Shown piece after piece: positions 1 to 12,100 of a stretch of DNA of 47,994 bases; within the stretch, counting starts at the first letter, position 1; the number at the start of each line of letters is the position of its first letter. The position numbers and the translations under genes were made by a program. The DNA comes from a virus: IMG/VR virus record IMGVR_UViG_3300020193_000037, positions 1 through 47,994 of that record. One strand, 5' to 3'. The notes beneath the pieces are model-generated. The model worked only from the letters and a program-made list of their open reading frames with translations. It had not been told where the DNA came from and ran no database searches.

Positions 1-318
1 GACCTGCACAACGTCTACAAAAACAAGATAAGCGACGTGGGCGAAAATATAGAGGTGCGGCGGGTCAGGACCGGAGAAACGGCGGCTGTTCGCAAACGGG
101 ATTTAGGTAAGGGGCTGATTCTTTTTGTGGCCAAAGCAATCATGCCCGAATTAAGGCAGGTGGAGATATGGGGCCAAATCGACTACGACAAGGGCTGGGC
201 CATCGGCGAACCCGCCCATTATTCACCGGACGACACCAGGTTGGTACATAGGAACCAATTGAAGATACTAGACTGGCCCTTATTAGAGGAACGTTTGCGG
301 TGGTGGAAACGAGTTTAG
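1..318 (+). CDS. Hypothetical protein, 5' end outside the window
   Basis: The frame is open from base 1, so the gene very likely begins upstream; a GTG at 37 is the first possible start inside the window. About 105 residues are visible, ending in a Trp/Arg-rich tail (RLRWWKRV). The end of the gene contains one copy of the CGGTGGTGGAAA repeat (298-309), read as part of the codons for that tail. I recognise no family. It heads a run of small + strand genes. Confidence 0.6.
   Translation, partial: DLHNVYKNKISDVGENIEVRRVRTGETAAVRKRDLGKGLILFVAKAIMPELRQVEIWGQIDYDKGWAIGEPAHYSPDDTRLVHRNQLKILDWPLLEERLRWWKRV
298..309 (+). repeat. CGGTGGTGGAAA repeat, copy 1
   Basis: Exact 12-mer inside the last codons of the first gene. 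It has the same strand as all 14 other copies. The longer flank seen in the 18-30 kb copies is absent here, so this one could be chance. Confidence 0.45.
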
Positions 319-345
319 ATAAATTTAATTAAAAAAGGGATTGTT

Positions 346-609
346 ATGCGCATTATAGATAGCCACGAAGTTTCGATTGACACAGTTGGTCATGGCCGGG
401 ATATTTGGACTTGTAAATGGTCCGGAATGGACAAAGCCCAGATATTTCGTGGCGATTTTATTAACAACAGGATAAATTTACAGCACCTTTTCACTGTTTC
501 CTGTTCGACCGACATGTCGGTGAAAGAATTTTGCGATTGGGCCGTTGCCTTGCTCACTGATTTGATTGAAGAAGATGCAAACGTATTGAAAGTGAGGCAA
601 TTAAATTGA
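346..609 (+). CDS. Hypothetical protein, 87 aa
   Basis: Small soluble-looking protein with no motif I recognise. The ATG is preceded by a purine-rich Shine-Dalgarno-like AAGGGA. The stop codon overlaps the start of the next ORF (TGATG at 607-611), which suggests translational coupling. Confidence 0.6.
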   Translation: MRIIDSHEVSIDTVGHGRDIWTCKWSGMDKAQIFRGDFINNRINLQHLFTVSCSTDMSVKEFCDWAVALLTDLIEEDANVLKVRQLN

Positions 610-758
610 TGCCTGCGTACAACGACCGCCTTAAAAATCGAAATCGGTTCGAGCAAAAAATGGACGAATACAACCATACGATGGAATTTGTTAGAACAGT
701 TGTTCCGATAATTGTTTTATGTCTTCAGGTTTGGATACTTATAAAATTAAGCAATTAA
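609..758 (+). CDS. Small single-pass membrane protein, 49 aa
   Basis: Starts in a TGATG overlap with the preceding gene. The first 27 residues are charged and polar; residues about 28-46 (VRTVVPIIVLCLQVWILI) form one hydrophobic helix, followed by KLSN. This is the architecture of a small phage membrane protein. Function unknown. The next gene also encodes a single-pass protein. Confidence 0.6.
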   Translation: MPAYNDRLKNRNRFEQKMDEYNHTMEFVRTVVPIIVLCLQVWILIKLSN

Positions 759-771
759 GAACGGGGATGCA

Positions 772-984
772 ATGGAAACCGTAATCTGGTTTGCTATCGG
801 CCTCTTTGTGGGTCTGGCCGCCGACTTTTTCCTAGTGCTTTTTATGACGCGTGATTTGAAAAACAGGATTGAGCGGCTGGAAAAAAACGACAAACCCCTC
901 AGGGACAGAATCGGCTGGCTCGAGCGGCATATGTACAGGCTGGTGCGGGTCAGGATTGGCGACGAGTTCGAGGGCAAACTTTGA
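772..984 (+). CDS. Small membrane protein with coiled coil, 70 aa
   Basis: An N-terminal hydrophobic helix (about residues 3-26, WFAIGLFVGLAADFFLVLF) is followed by a charged, heptad-like stretch (LKNRIERLEKNDKPLRDRIGWLERH). It resembles holin-like or spanin-like accessory proteins, but there is no lysin nearby to support that. The stop overlaps the TTG start of the HNH gene. Confidence 0.6.
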   Translation: METVIWFAIGLFVGLAADFFLVLFMTRDLKNRIERLEKNDKPLRDRIGWLERHMYRLVRVRIGDEFEGKL

Positions 985-1568
985 AGGGCGGGCTGAAGTC
1001 GGTCGAGGTTTGCGCCTACTGCCTGAGGACGGGCTCGGGCCGCAACGACCCGGACGGCAATAATTGGCACATCGACCACGTCATACCCCGGTCCAGGTAC
1101 GCCGGGAGTAACAAAGACCCGTTCAATCTGGTCAAATCGTGCGCGAGATGCAATCTTTCAAAAAAAGACAAATTGGGGGTAATGCCCCAATACGGTTCTC
1201 TGTATGCTGATGGAACCGTGCACGACGAGCACAAGGAAGGGGCGCTTATGCTGAGAGTCGAGGTCGACTACGAGGTCCTTCTCGAACCAAGGGACACGAC
1301 CGACATCTCAATCATCCAAGCGGCTACGGAATACGACGTGTCGACGGATACCATCAGGCGCGCGATTCACAACGGACAAATCGAGGGCGTCTACAGGATA
1401 AAAAGACATCAGACCTTGAAGTATTTTTTCCCGCGGAATTCGGCCGACAAACTGTGGCCGTGCAAGAAGGCGGCAGACGACCCGTCCGACGAGGTGGACC
1501 GATTGAAAAAAGAAATTATTCGTCTCAAAAAAATCATCAACGCCATTGTGGATTCAGGGGGTAGATAA
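981..1568 (+). CDS. HNH endonuclease with DNA-binding tail
   Basis: 195 residues from a TTG start that overlaps the preceding stop (TTGA). The HNH (McrA-like) core is complete: zinc-binding Cys11-x2-Cys14 and Cys54-x2-Cys57, catalytic-type H30-I-D32-H33, and Asn49 and Asn58. Residues about 105-150 (DISIIQAATEYDVSTDTIRR and following) look like a MerR/excisionase-type helix-turn-helix, and the C-terminus (about 168-190) is a Lys/Glu coiled coil. Phages use HNH nucleases in packaging, as nickases or as free-standing homing enzymes. The added HTH suggests sequence-specific targeting, which fits a homing-type enzyme. The nuclease call is strong; the biological role is inferred. Confidence 0.85.
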   Translation: MKGGLKSVEVCAYCLRTGSGRNDPDGNNWHIDHVIPRSRYAGSNKDPFNLVKSCARCNLSKKDKLGVMPQYGSLYADGTVHDEHKEGALMLRVEVDYEVLLEPRDTTDISIIQAATEYDVSTDTIRRAIHNGQIEGVYRIKRHQTLKYFFPRNSADKLWPCKKAADDPSDEVDRLKKEIIRLKKIINAIVDSGGR

Positions 1569-1569
1569 C

Positions 1570-1797
1570 ATGAGTTTGGACGTTCACGCTTTGATGTCGA
1601 TTGTCGACATGAGCAAACTTTTGAAAAAATCGGACAACCTGAACATACAGCCCAACGACCTGGTCAAAGCGATGGTGATATCGGAGCCGTGCCTGTTCCA
1701 CAACGCCTCGACCAACTTGATGCCGGTTAGTTACGTGCAAGCCAAATTGCCAGAAACAAGCGAAAACGGCGACGACGATGGCAAATCGCGGCTTTGA
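1570..1797 (+). CDS. Hypothetical protein, 75 aa
   Basis: Start taken at the ATG at 1570, preceded by a GGGGGTAG ribosome-binding-like stretch just after the HNH gene; an upstream GTG at 1546 is in frame but lies inside the HNH gene. Acidic C-terminus. It overlaps the next gene by 20 nt. No family recognised. Confidence 0.55.
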   Translation: MSLDVHALMSIVDMSKLLKKSDNLNIQPNDLVKAMVISEPCLFHNASTNLMPVSYVQAKLPETSENGDDDGKSRL

Positions 1798-2248
1798 TAT
1801 TTCTTCTTTACGATTCAACTTCATTAATGATTTGGCATATGGAGAGAAAGGCGAAGACCTTATTGCTTCTTTCTTGGAGCAGGTGTCCCATGGCGACTTC
1901 GAGGTAAAAAGCGACAGGTATAGGAACGGTCGGATGGTTGTGGAAACCAACCAGAACCCCCGGGGGAAGGTCGATGTAAACGGGGAAAAGGTATGGGAAT
2001 TGAGCGGGTTGAATGTAACCACCTCCGCCTGGTGGGTTTACATCTTCTCCCCTGACGGCGCCTTCGTGGTCGTGTCCGTACAACGCCTGAAGAACTTCTT
2101 GCGACAAAACAAAGACAAATTCAACGAATCGACGAAACGCGATTTCGGCGGTGCCAGCAACCCGGTGCGTGGGTTCCTGCTGTACCCAGAACACATCCAG
2201 GATTTGATGACCAATCCTGCCTACGACCCTGCTTATGGCACCGGATAA
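1778..2248 (+). CDS. PD-(D/E)XK-like nuclease-fold protein
   Basis: 156 residues. The N-terminal half carries the elements of a PD-(D/E)XK fold: Glu26 on the first helix (EKGEDLIASFL), D40 followed by E42-V-K44, then a strand with Glu56. The order 'VKSDR..RNGRMVVE', then 'TTSAWWVYIFSPDG' and 'VSVQRLKNFL' matches phage proteins I know of that have a restriction-endonuclease-like core. It could act in recombination or DNA end processing. It is the last gene before a long non-coding stretch. Confidence 0.6.
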   Translation: MANRGFDISSLRFNFINDLAYGEKGEDLIASFLEQVSHGDFEVKSDRYRNGRMVVETNQNPRGKVDVNGEKVWELSGLNVTTSAWWVYIFSPDGAFVVVSVQRLKNFLRQNKDKFNESTKRDFGGASNPVRGFLLYPEHIQDLMTNPAYDPAYGTG

Positions 2249-2482
2249 ATCTAACTAAAAGTTAGTGAATCCAAAAATTTGACGCAGGGGTGCCCAGTGT
2301 CACGCAGTGCGTCGAAAAAGTCCCGCAACTTTCGTTATACGACAGCAATCGTTTATCGTCATCAAAATCCCCCCTTTTCCCACCCCCATTGGGCGGGGGA
2401 TTTGGTGTGTTATAGGCCCCATGAAGAAGGGGGTTTGCCTGACCCCCTACAGCCCAATGACACTGATGAAATAAGGCGACAC

Positions 2483-2506
2483 GGGCATACGGGCATACGG
2501 GCATAT
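2483..2506 (+). repeat. Tandem GGGCATAC x3
   Basis: Three consecutive 8-bp units; the third ends in T rather than C. Confidence 0.8.
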
Positions 2507-2813
2507 CCCCGGGCAACTTCGAAACCTTGCATACGAAGCCGTGAGGTAGATGATGACTCTTTAGACACACATCACCCCCCGTCTTGTCGTCGTGTCGTTC
2601 CTTCGTCGCAAGGTTTTGATATTACGAATAACACACAACCGTCGTGTTCGCATCGCATAGCATCGTGTGTGGACTGATGCCTTTGTCATCGCGTTTCGTT
2701 TACCCCTTGCTCCCATGGTTCGCTCGATTCCTCACGCAATGTTGTATGTCATGTATGAACACATACGTGGTTGTATACACACATCGCACACCACGTAAGG
2801 TAACCCCCACTCT

Positions 2814-2833
2814 TACCCCCCACTAGGGGGGTA
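2814..2833. repeat. Perfect GC hairpin
   Basis: TACCCCCC, loop ACTA, GGGGGGTA: an 8-bp perfect stem. No T-run follows on the + strand, so it is not a typical terminator for the preceding genes. Confidence 0.7.
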
Positions 2834-2834
2834 G

Positions 2835-2859
2835 CCCCTTACCCCTACCCCTACCCCCC
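2835..2859 (-). repeat. G-quadruplex motif (TAGGGG telomere-like)
   Basis: On the - strand this reads as four runs of at least four G separated by TA, TA and TAA: G6-TA-G4-TA-G4-TAA-G4. That meets the canonical G4 pattern with very short loops. Part of it recurs at 2878-2896 (19-bp direct repeat, period 37). Confidence 0.7.
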
Positions 2860-3134
2860 TCACCACACCAGGGGGTGACCCCTACCCCTACCCCCCCCTC
2901 TAGGGGAGGGTCATCGAAATTCGCGCCGTGTCACGGGTGACCTACGGGCCGCATACCCCATTTGCGTTGTAGGCGTCCTGATGGCCGCCACACACGTTGT
3001 AAGCCCGTATAAGCGACGATGTACCCCACCACGTCAATTCCCACCCATTGTTATTTAACAAATGTTGAGCCAGCCCGTATAGCCCTCATGCCATAATTGG
3101 AGCGACCCCAATACGCCCAAAGAGGACTTGGTTA

Positions 3135-6100
3135 GTGGATAATTTGAATCCCAACAATGAATTAATCGAATTTGTGATTAATGTAAAAGACGGCAATCGT
3201 CTCAGCCGCCGCCTCGGTCGAACACTCAAACTCGCAGCAGGGGGGGCCGGAGTGGGAAGGGGTATAGGGAGAGCACTCGCCCAAGAGCCATTTGACCCCA
3301 ATGCTTTCGATGGCGACAACGATGGCTTTGTCCAGGACGGCACCATATTTATGCGCCCTGTTGTTCTCAGGGGTCAAATGAACCTGAGTAAACCCACCCC
3401 CAAAACGCCCATAGAAAAAGACGACACCACGCCAACACAAGTCGCCAAGGAGACACGGCGCCAGCGCGGCCTCGCGTCATCCACAGAACCGCCCGCCATA
3501 GACCGCCCTGCCAAAAAACCCGACCCTCTTGACAGAGATTGGCGCCGCCAGGCGACAGAAGACGAATTGGCGAGGGTATTCGTTCCCCTAACGACAAAAG
3601 AAATAGATGAATTGAATGAACGCATTACGGTCCCAAGGGAATCATACAAAACAGAAGAAGATTATCAACACGCACTCAACCTACACCAACAGGCAATCAA
3701 AGCATACCGACTTTTGCCCCAAATGAAAATTAACGCATTGGAATCCATGTACGACTATGAATTCGGAACTGGTGCATTCAATAAAGACATCGAAAACAAC
3801 TATTCTTTATTCACCTCACGGGTGAATAAACTGTTTGGTGCTCAGGAAGACTTTGGCAACCTGATGTCCTATGTTCATCACGACATTGTGGCGTGGCAGG
3901 AAGAATTTTTTGACACACTTTTGGCAACCCCCAACACTCCGCAAATAATAAAAGATTTAATCCTCGAAGCCAAAAGAATGCAGGCAGCCAACAATGGCTT
4001 TCTTTACCATGGACTTTTTTCTAAGAGGCATATCGACCCATCCGATGGCTTGGAAAAACCTGTTCCTGATGCCATAGGCATGATGGAATACATACTTGCT
4101 CGGTTAATAGTGGGGGGACAATCCATAAGTTTCATGAATATGCAAGAAATAATGGCACCCAACAAATCCCCAGCCCTTGACCTCGTACAGAGCATCCTAG
4201 AACTCTATTTTAATTTTGCTTCACAAAAGGCCTCATACCCACGTGACCCGATGTCCGTCGCGCTACGAGAGGTTGCTAGGCAATGGCATTTCGTGCAAAA
4301 CGCGCAAGATTCGACTATTGGACCACCACGCTTAATTCGTGTCCAAAACGTTATTACTAACGACCAAATAAAAAATAGACTTGATTTTGCACAGCAATCA
4401 GGGTCTCTCTTTGGATTTATAGGAACAATATTTCCAAATCGCATAGAAATGAACGATTTTTTTATGAATGGCATTGCTAACGCTGTTCCATCAGAAGTCA
4501 GACAAGACCGCGTCATGCTGCGGGCGTTTGTTAGACGAACCCTAAAAGAAAATCCAGAATTTCTTCACGCTGTTCGCGAATATGGATTGCCTGTCATAGT
4601 TCTACCGCATCGCGTTTTCAGTTTTGTCGGACAAGATAAAGACCTAACCCTTGAAATGCTCACCGCATCCCCACAACATATGTCAAAATCATTGCTTGCC
4701 AAACGAATAGAAATAGGGAAAAAATTACTACGAAAACATGAACGATTGCTGCGTGTTGAATGGTCGCGCCGCGCCATGCGAGGAAAGCATTTTACAGAAC
4801 CCCTTAACCGGGGTCGAACTCAAGTTTTCTCCGACTATGAAAACGGCGCATCAGGGCATTTCCCTATGAACGCACCCCTTGGTGGTTACTTTCAGCCTCA
4901 CACCAATGAAATGGTTTTACAATACGGGCAACTTTTGTTATACATGCTTAACCCATCCGAAGCATCACGAGAAATATTCAATATTGAAAATTCGAACGCA
5001 ATATCAGAAACCATCGGCGAGGCCGCGGTCGTGATTCACGAATATGGACATTATTTGGACTATATGCTTCGACGCAATTATGCCTTGCTGGCATGGGAAC
5101 AATTTAAACGAGACCCCAAAAACTGGGGCATTTCAAACATATTTTTTAAACCTCCTGTAGGAACAACTTATCCTGGTGGAGTACCACATTATAAACGTTT
5201 TCGTGATGCATTAGTGCGCCGTGAAGACCTGGGTTTCGGTCGAAGACACAACGGTTATGACGTCGTAAACGGGCAAAGAAGAATGCTTAAAAACAGAAGA
5301 ACTCAACCGATGTTCGCAGACCCCGCACTGTGGGGTAACTATCCCAACTTCGACAATATCCCGACAGGTCAAAGGCTGTTTGACGTCGACAACATGACCG
5401 ATAGCGAACTTCAAGCCGCTATTACAGAACTTGAAGGTCAATTACAAGAAATGCACGCGACCGACACATTATCTCAGCGACGACGCAACGAACCAAACCG
5501 CAGACGTCATAAAGATATCAGCAAAGACAGCATCAACTCATCCGAACCATATGTAGTAACCCCTTACGGGCAAACAGACACAACCGAAAGATTCGCTGAG
5601 ATTTTTGCCTCCGTAACAACCCGCCTTGGACAAAAGCACCCATTTTTAGTAAATAATGCGGCGGTAAAACTTGTTGCGCGTATTTTGGGTCTTAATACGG
5701 AGCCACAAACAGTCACATCAATGTGGAGACGCAGGAAAACCTCTAGGGGGACGTTTTCAGATGAAGTGGACGACATTTCTGACAGAATTTTGTCAAATAT
5801 AAAAATAGTGGCACCGCAACTTGAAAGAACAGCAGACGGTCATCGCCCTGGCTTTAATTCATCGACATCAGATGATAATTTACGTTTTGACCCAAACGAA
5901 CGTAGCCGTTTGACACTTCGCACCAACCTAAATATTGATACAGACGAACGACTCTACGCAAATCCAACCCCAACACTCTTAACTGATTATGGCTCACGGG
6001 CGCGTTTATTGCACATCGGCGACCATCATTTCTATGACAACCGCGTGCCATTTGCCTCGTTCTTGGACCAAAGAACGCGACAATCATTCGGCGAATCAGC

Positions 6101-9100
6101 AGGGCAACGTTATATCAATAGAAATCGACCTCATCACGGAGATATGGTACGCGCCATCTCCTCAATTCAATTTGGTTTATTCGTTGACGATATGCCCATC
6201 TATGACACCACAACCGAAGGTAACAAAGACATGTTGCGCAGTTTGGTCACGGGCAAAATTGCCAAACTTCCAATCTCAAAACGCTCCCCGATTGAAGCAG
6301 CATTAAAGGACGCAGCAGATATTCATCTGGCGGTACAGGCGTCAGAACCAAACAAACGCGAACTCTTCCGAATCATCAATATTGATAGGGAAACCTTTTT
6401 GGAAGGATTCAATATTGGCGACAGCATACCAATGCCGATAACCGCAGTTTCTTCGACGATGCCCCACAAAGACAATACCGTAATTATTCGTGTGGAGAAA
6501 GGCGCAAAAGCAATCGATGTTGGTAACGGTCAATTTTTGACTCAGGGTAATTTCGAAGTCACAAAAATACAAGATAACGGCACCAATGTCATCGTAACTC
6601 TTTCCCACAAAGAAGTTTTCGACCCAAGACATGACGCAATGCGACCAGTTGACAAGTCCTCTGATGTCCCAAAGAAAATGCGCAAAATGGGTGCATCACT
6701 TGCTCGTTATACACCTGAAGAGCAAGAAAAAATGAACATTGAAATGCAGAAACGCAAAGACCACACAGACGTCTTACAAAATCGTGGCTTGGCTTCATCT
6801 ACAACGGAAATCACACCGCCTGAAATGAAGGACTTTTTGGACTATGAACGAGTCGCCACGAATCGCGAAGAATACCAACAACGCATGGCCCCATTTATCG
6901 AACGGGCACGCAAAATAGTTTCCGACCACATCCAAACATCAGTTCAACGCCGATTGACTCAATCCATAAAGGCAATTAAAAATAAATACGGAAGAACAAC
7001 TCCATGGAAAGATGATGTCGATTCAATCCGAAAATGGCGAACACTTGATACTGAAACCACCAGACGAGCAATTGACACATTACGTGACTTACTCATAAAA
7101 AATTCTCGAATAGGCGACGACAAAGAAGAAATCTCCTTTGACGAATACTCGCCATTATACAAATTTTCGTATTTGCTAAGTCGGATTGGATTCGACGGCA
7201 CTATGTCTAGGGCCGACCTTGAGCGCCTATTGGCCACGGGTGAATTTGGCAAAAGACAAACAGGGCACTATTTGACTGACGAAGAAATACGAGAAGGGTT
7301 TATTAGCATCCCCGAAATCATCAATCCCCAAACAGAAGCAACCAAAGAATTGCGCCAAGTCTTACAAACAACCCTGGATGCCCTCAAATCAGTTCAACGG
7401 GCATATTTGCTTGATGGTTCTTCGAAATCTGGCAAAGGCGGAGTTATCGCAATCGATGATACGGCAATAGAAGTAGAACCACTTAAGTCAACAATTGGCA
7501 GTAAGGGTGCTTACGTGGTTTTGCAGGGCTACGAAAGCGGTCAGAGACTTTGGAACTACTCCAATAACAGCCCTATTTCATTCAAAATACAAGCATCATT
7601 CACAACTTCCGGACAAAAACACCGTTCAGACCAATATTTTGAACGTGAGATTTACCTTAACGAACAAGGCAATATCAAAATTAAACACAGTAATTTCATG
7701 ATTAGAGAAGCCGGAGAGGGGGCAACAGGAAAAGGTAGAGGAATAGGAACACTTTTACAACAACACGCCGCGCTGTGGTGGAGACAACACGCAGGAACAG
7801 AAATATTCATCCCCAGTGCAGTTTTGGACGGGGTAATTGTATGGCCTCGCATGAATTATCAATATAACTTGGCCGATAATGACACGGGCGGTTTCAAGGA
7901 ATTTCGGCACAAATTAATTGTCGAGATACGAAACATACTTCGTGCTGCTCTCTTCGAAGACCCGAACATAGACGAGGACGAAGAGGGCATTTCGGCTGCG
8001 CCCTCTATCGCCGCTGATATAGATTACGGGTTAAAAACCAACAACGATTTCCGTCAGCGACTCATCGGATGGCTTGCACTTGCGCGCATGCATGAATCGA
8101 CAAACAATAACGACACGGGCCTCATAACAATTCTTGCAAACATCATCGAGCCTCGCGAACTTACCGGAGAACAAAAATTCGCTTGGAAACAACTATTCGA
8201 TGATTCGAATTTGAATCTGTCAAATCTTTCCATAATCGTCGACAGACAAGATAACGATTGGCTCCCAGCCTTTGCAATACCCGACCAACCCGACGACCCC
8301 GAACTCAGTAATTTTGGGCCAACACATGAAAACCGCCAACGGGCAGAACTTATTGGGTCGCTTTCCGATAACAAAATGGAAGAATTTGACCTGTTTATTG
8401 GACCGCTCGACTCGCCAGAAGGACTTAATCAACAACAGGCAGGGCGGCTGGCAGCCATCATAAGGGCTGGCGACCATGAAGAAGTCAACCTATTCAAACA
8501 CGCAGAACGCGAAAAATACGCACGAGAAAGCGCAGCATTCAACTCACCCCCTCGACTTATCACACGGACAGAATTAGAAGAGCGCATAAATGCTGGCGAA
8601 AAAGTTCTTTACGGAATAAGCAACAATGGAGACAATTGGTCGAATGACGAAGTTCCCGTGGCTCTTGAAGGCGTGAAAAAACACCTGACAAAGGTAACCA
8701 GTGAACCATTCCGATACCTCGACAAAATGGTCGACAAACAACGCCCTGACCAGGACCCAGCACAAAACAAAAATGGGTTGATTATTTTACTTGACCCGAA
8801 AGCGAGAGTGTTGACTAACAACCAGGTGGAACAAATTGTTCTGAAACTATTCCCAAACATAAATTTCCCATTGGGTGCATGGATTGACGGAAATTATGAC
8901 AGTTTGATAAACGACATGATTAAAACGTATGGTGTCGAAGTTGACACTGGGACACTTAAACTAATCGTCCCCAAAACATCCATAACCACCGGCTCCGCAA
9001 GCGACATTCAATTACACGCATTCAGATTGGCTAAAGCATTTTTTGCAATCGAGAATCAAAGGCGATTACAAAACAACCCTCCTTCACTTGTCAAACTTCG

Positions 9101-12100
9101 CAACGACCTATTAGCAGAATTCATAAATTCAACTACTGTCCTCAGGACTACGTTAATTCCAATATTGCTGGGAACTGATGCCATTAAACATGGCAACAGA
9201 ACGTATGAAATTTTGAACAATAGGGTAATCCAAATTCTCGATGAAAAGGTTTCATTTGCACAAGCGGCGCAGATGATAGATGACCCGAACTTCAGGGTAA
9301 TCCCTCACCAAAAGTCTTTCACCCAGGAAACAGAAGAAATTCTTGAACGTATCAATGGTCAATTATCAATAGGGCAAAGAGAAACATGGTATCTCGGAGA
9401 TGACGCACGTCTACTGCCTGATGACGCCATCGAAATGCCCCCACGAGCAATGCAGTCTTTTTCTTACATCAATCAGGTTCGCCAAGACTTCAATGTTGAT
9501 TTGAACCGAGATAGGGGTTTTTCATCTGGGCAATTTGCCCCCAGAACGACAGAAAACCGTCTTAAGGCGCGAAAAGCCGGACAGTCATGGCTGGATTTTA
9601 TGGCTGCAACGCCCGAAATGTTTCAATCCCATATAGACGCTCTTAAAAAAGATTTTGATGCTCTTCTTAGGGCGCAAGAAAAATGGGATGCTATTGACTT
9701 GGCCAAGGGCCCTGACGAACCAGTAGACGTAGTAGGTCGTAGACAAATTCAAGAAGAGTTAAACCTCCTCGCCGACAAGGTGGTTCACCTGATTAACTCT
9801 TCAAACAATGCACTTGAAGAAGCCATTGACCACGAGGCGACGAGGCAGGCCATTGAGATATTGCGTGAACAAAAGACTTGGCAGACCGTTATCCCGCCTC
9901 GATACATTGAAAGATTAGAACGTTTGGCGGATGAACTTGAACAAGAAACAAGGCTTCATAACATAAATTTAAAGAGGCTTTACCAACGCCAGACATCCAT
10001 CAGAGAACTCTTAAGTGATTTCCACATTGCATATGAGGTTCGTAAGACATTGGAAGGCGAAGAAAGCATTGAATTAGCCAACTTTATCGATAGCGACGTA
10101 AAAATCCGAGTAGAAGATATTTCGCTTCTGATATTCAACATGATGTTTAGCGATAAAAAACGGCCCATTGATGCTATGCGAATGGAAATGGATGCTATAC
10201 GAACGGAAATTAATGCCCTACAGAATGCATTTTTTGGGGGCACCGCTGACCCCAAAAACGTGAGAGTGCGCCTAGATGAGATATTCCGAGACGTTCCTCC
10301 TGGCGAACGGGCAAAATGGCGAGAAAAACTAGATTTAAAACTTGATAACGACCCACTCGATGTGTTGGGCATCAATGCTGATTACCTAGATTACCAAATC
10401 GAATCTACTCCGACCACTTTTTCAACCGCGCCACGTGAAGTACCAACTCCGACTTGGCGCAAAGTTCGTGCCGCGATGAGTCGGTCTAGGTCAACCAAAT
10501 ATGAAGGCGAAAGAATTGCCGCAGAAGAAGCGGCTATGCGATTGCTGGAAAAATACCGACCCGACTTGGCTAACGAAAAATTTGTACGGGGTATCAGGTC
10601 GTCAACGATTACACAACCAACCGATGTCATGCGCCCCAATTTTTCACAAAAAACAACGATGCGTGGTTTGGACCCTGAATCTCCACTTGTTAATCTAGAA
10701 AACCAATTCGGTGCACGGCTTATCGACCGAATGCGAAGTCTCGGATACGACATTGAAATCGCTGACCTGATGCCCACGGGCAAATACGGCAGAATGTTCA
10801 AACTAGTCGATAAATTCGAAAATCTTGAGGGACGCGATTTTGATTTCAGTGACCCGCTTCTTGCGGCACTTGTACAACAGGCGACGGCTTTGGCGCGTGA
10901 AAATATGGCAATCATCAAGATTGAAGGGCACAGTGTCAAAAAGATTTTGGCGCCGCTGGATACGGAAGTTGCCGACATTCTTGGCGACGAACTCGACGTG
11001 GCGATGCTTCGGGTCATGGGTAGCCCGACCTACGAAAAAATAGTTAATATTGCTGCGGCTTTCTACACCGAAAGAGCCCGGCTTAATCGAGCATTTGGTA
11101 CCCCGGTGGACAATTTTACCGACCAATACCCGGGCGCCGGTGCGTTTCATCATGTTCTCAGGAAGCCAGGCGCCATCGAGGGGGGCGGGGGAGATAAACG
11201 GGACATCGGTGTCAAACCAATCACTTTCACCCTGGGTGACGATAAAACCGTTGTCGCCACAATTGGAGTGATTGACCCGCAGCGCCTGAAAGAAATTGAG
11301 GCGCGTTTCCCCAGCCGCTACGGAGAGCCAATAAGCCTTTTGACTTTGTTGTCGAGAATGGAATCATCGGATGCACGAACCAATGACGTAATTTTTGGTG
11401 TCATGAATGAAATAATCGGCTCAGATTACGAAAGCAAAGACCTCAAAACCCTCAGAGACGAATACGCGGCAGTCCAGGAAATTGTCGGCAGCATGACGTT
11501 CGCCCCGTCGCCCGCCGGACGCCATGTCAAGCAACTCTTCGAACAAAGTGTTGAAAAATTCAGAATATTGAACGACCTCACAGAAAGATTGGGGCAACGA
11601 TATGTCCACCTGCTCCGAAGCCGAGGTATCACGGATTCGGAAATCAAGGACATGTTCGCTTTATTGCGTCAACAAAACCCTGGCGGTCCTTTCCGCAACG
11701 GCACCTACAACAACCCCGGCCTGCATGGTTCGGTAATACAAACCGCACTCGAAGGTTTTTTGATGAAAAACATGCGAAGTTTGAACCTACCGCAAATCAC
11801 GGATTCCACAATCGAGGAACTCGGGCTCCACGAGACAGGACATTCGTTCCTCGGACAAGGGTTCACAAGACATGGAGAATTTACTGCCAATTTCTGGGCG
11901 TTCGCGCTTTACGGCCCCGCTTTCTGGCCCGTTTTTGCACAAATGCAGGCAGGGCAGGAACGATTCGACAGATTTACAATCCAGGAAAAATTTGGTCACA
12001 AATTGACACCCGAACAAATATTAAACGTTGCGTTCGTCAAAGTTGCCATCGGGGGCGACCGTCGTTATCTCGGCTTGACAATCAGCGACAGACAGCAAAT

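Larger units (their letters stand above)
2249..3134. other. C-rich non-coding region
   Basis: 886 bp with no convincing gene on either strand; the ORFs here are short, Pro/His/Ser-rich and lack ribosome-binding sites. It holds an 8-bp tandem repeat (GGGCATAC x3, 2483-2506), a perfect C6/G6 hairpin (2814-2833), CCCCTA arrays with a 19-bp direct repeat (2841-2859 and 2878-2896), and an imperfect inverted repeat CATTGTTA..TAACAAATG (3049-3067). It separates two + strand gene groups, so it could be a replication origin, a regulatory region or a site of DNA processing. Confidence 0.6.
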
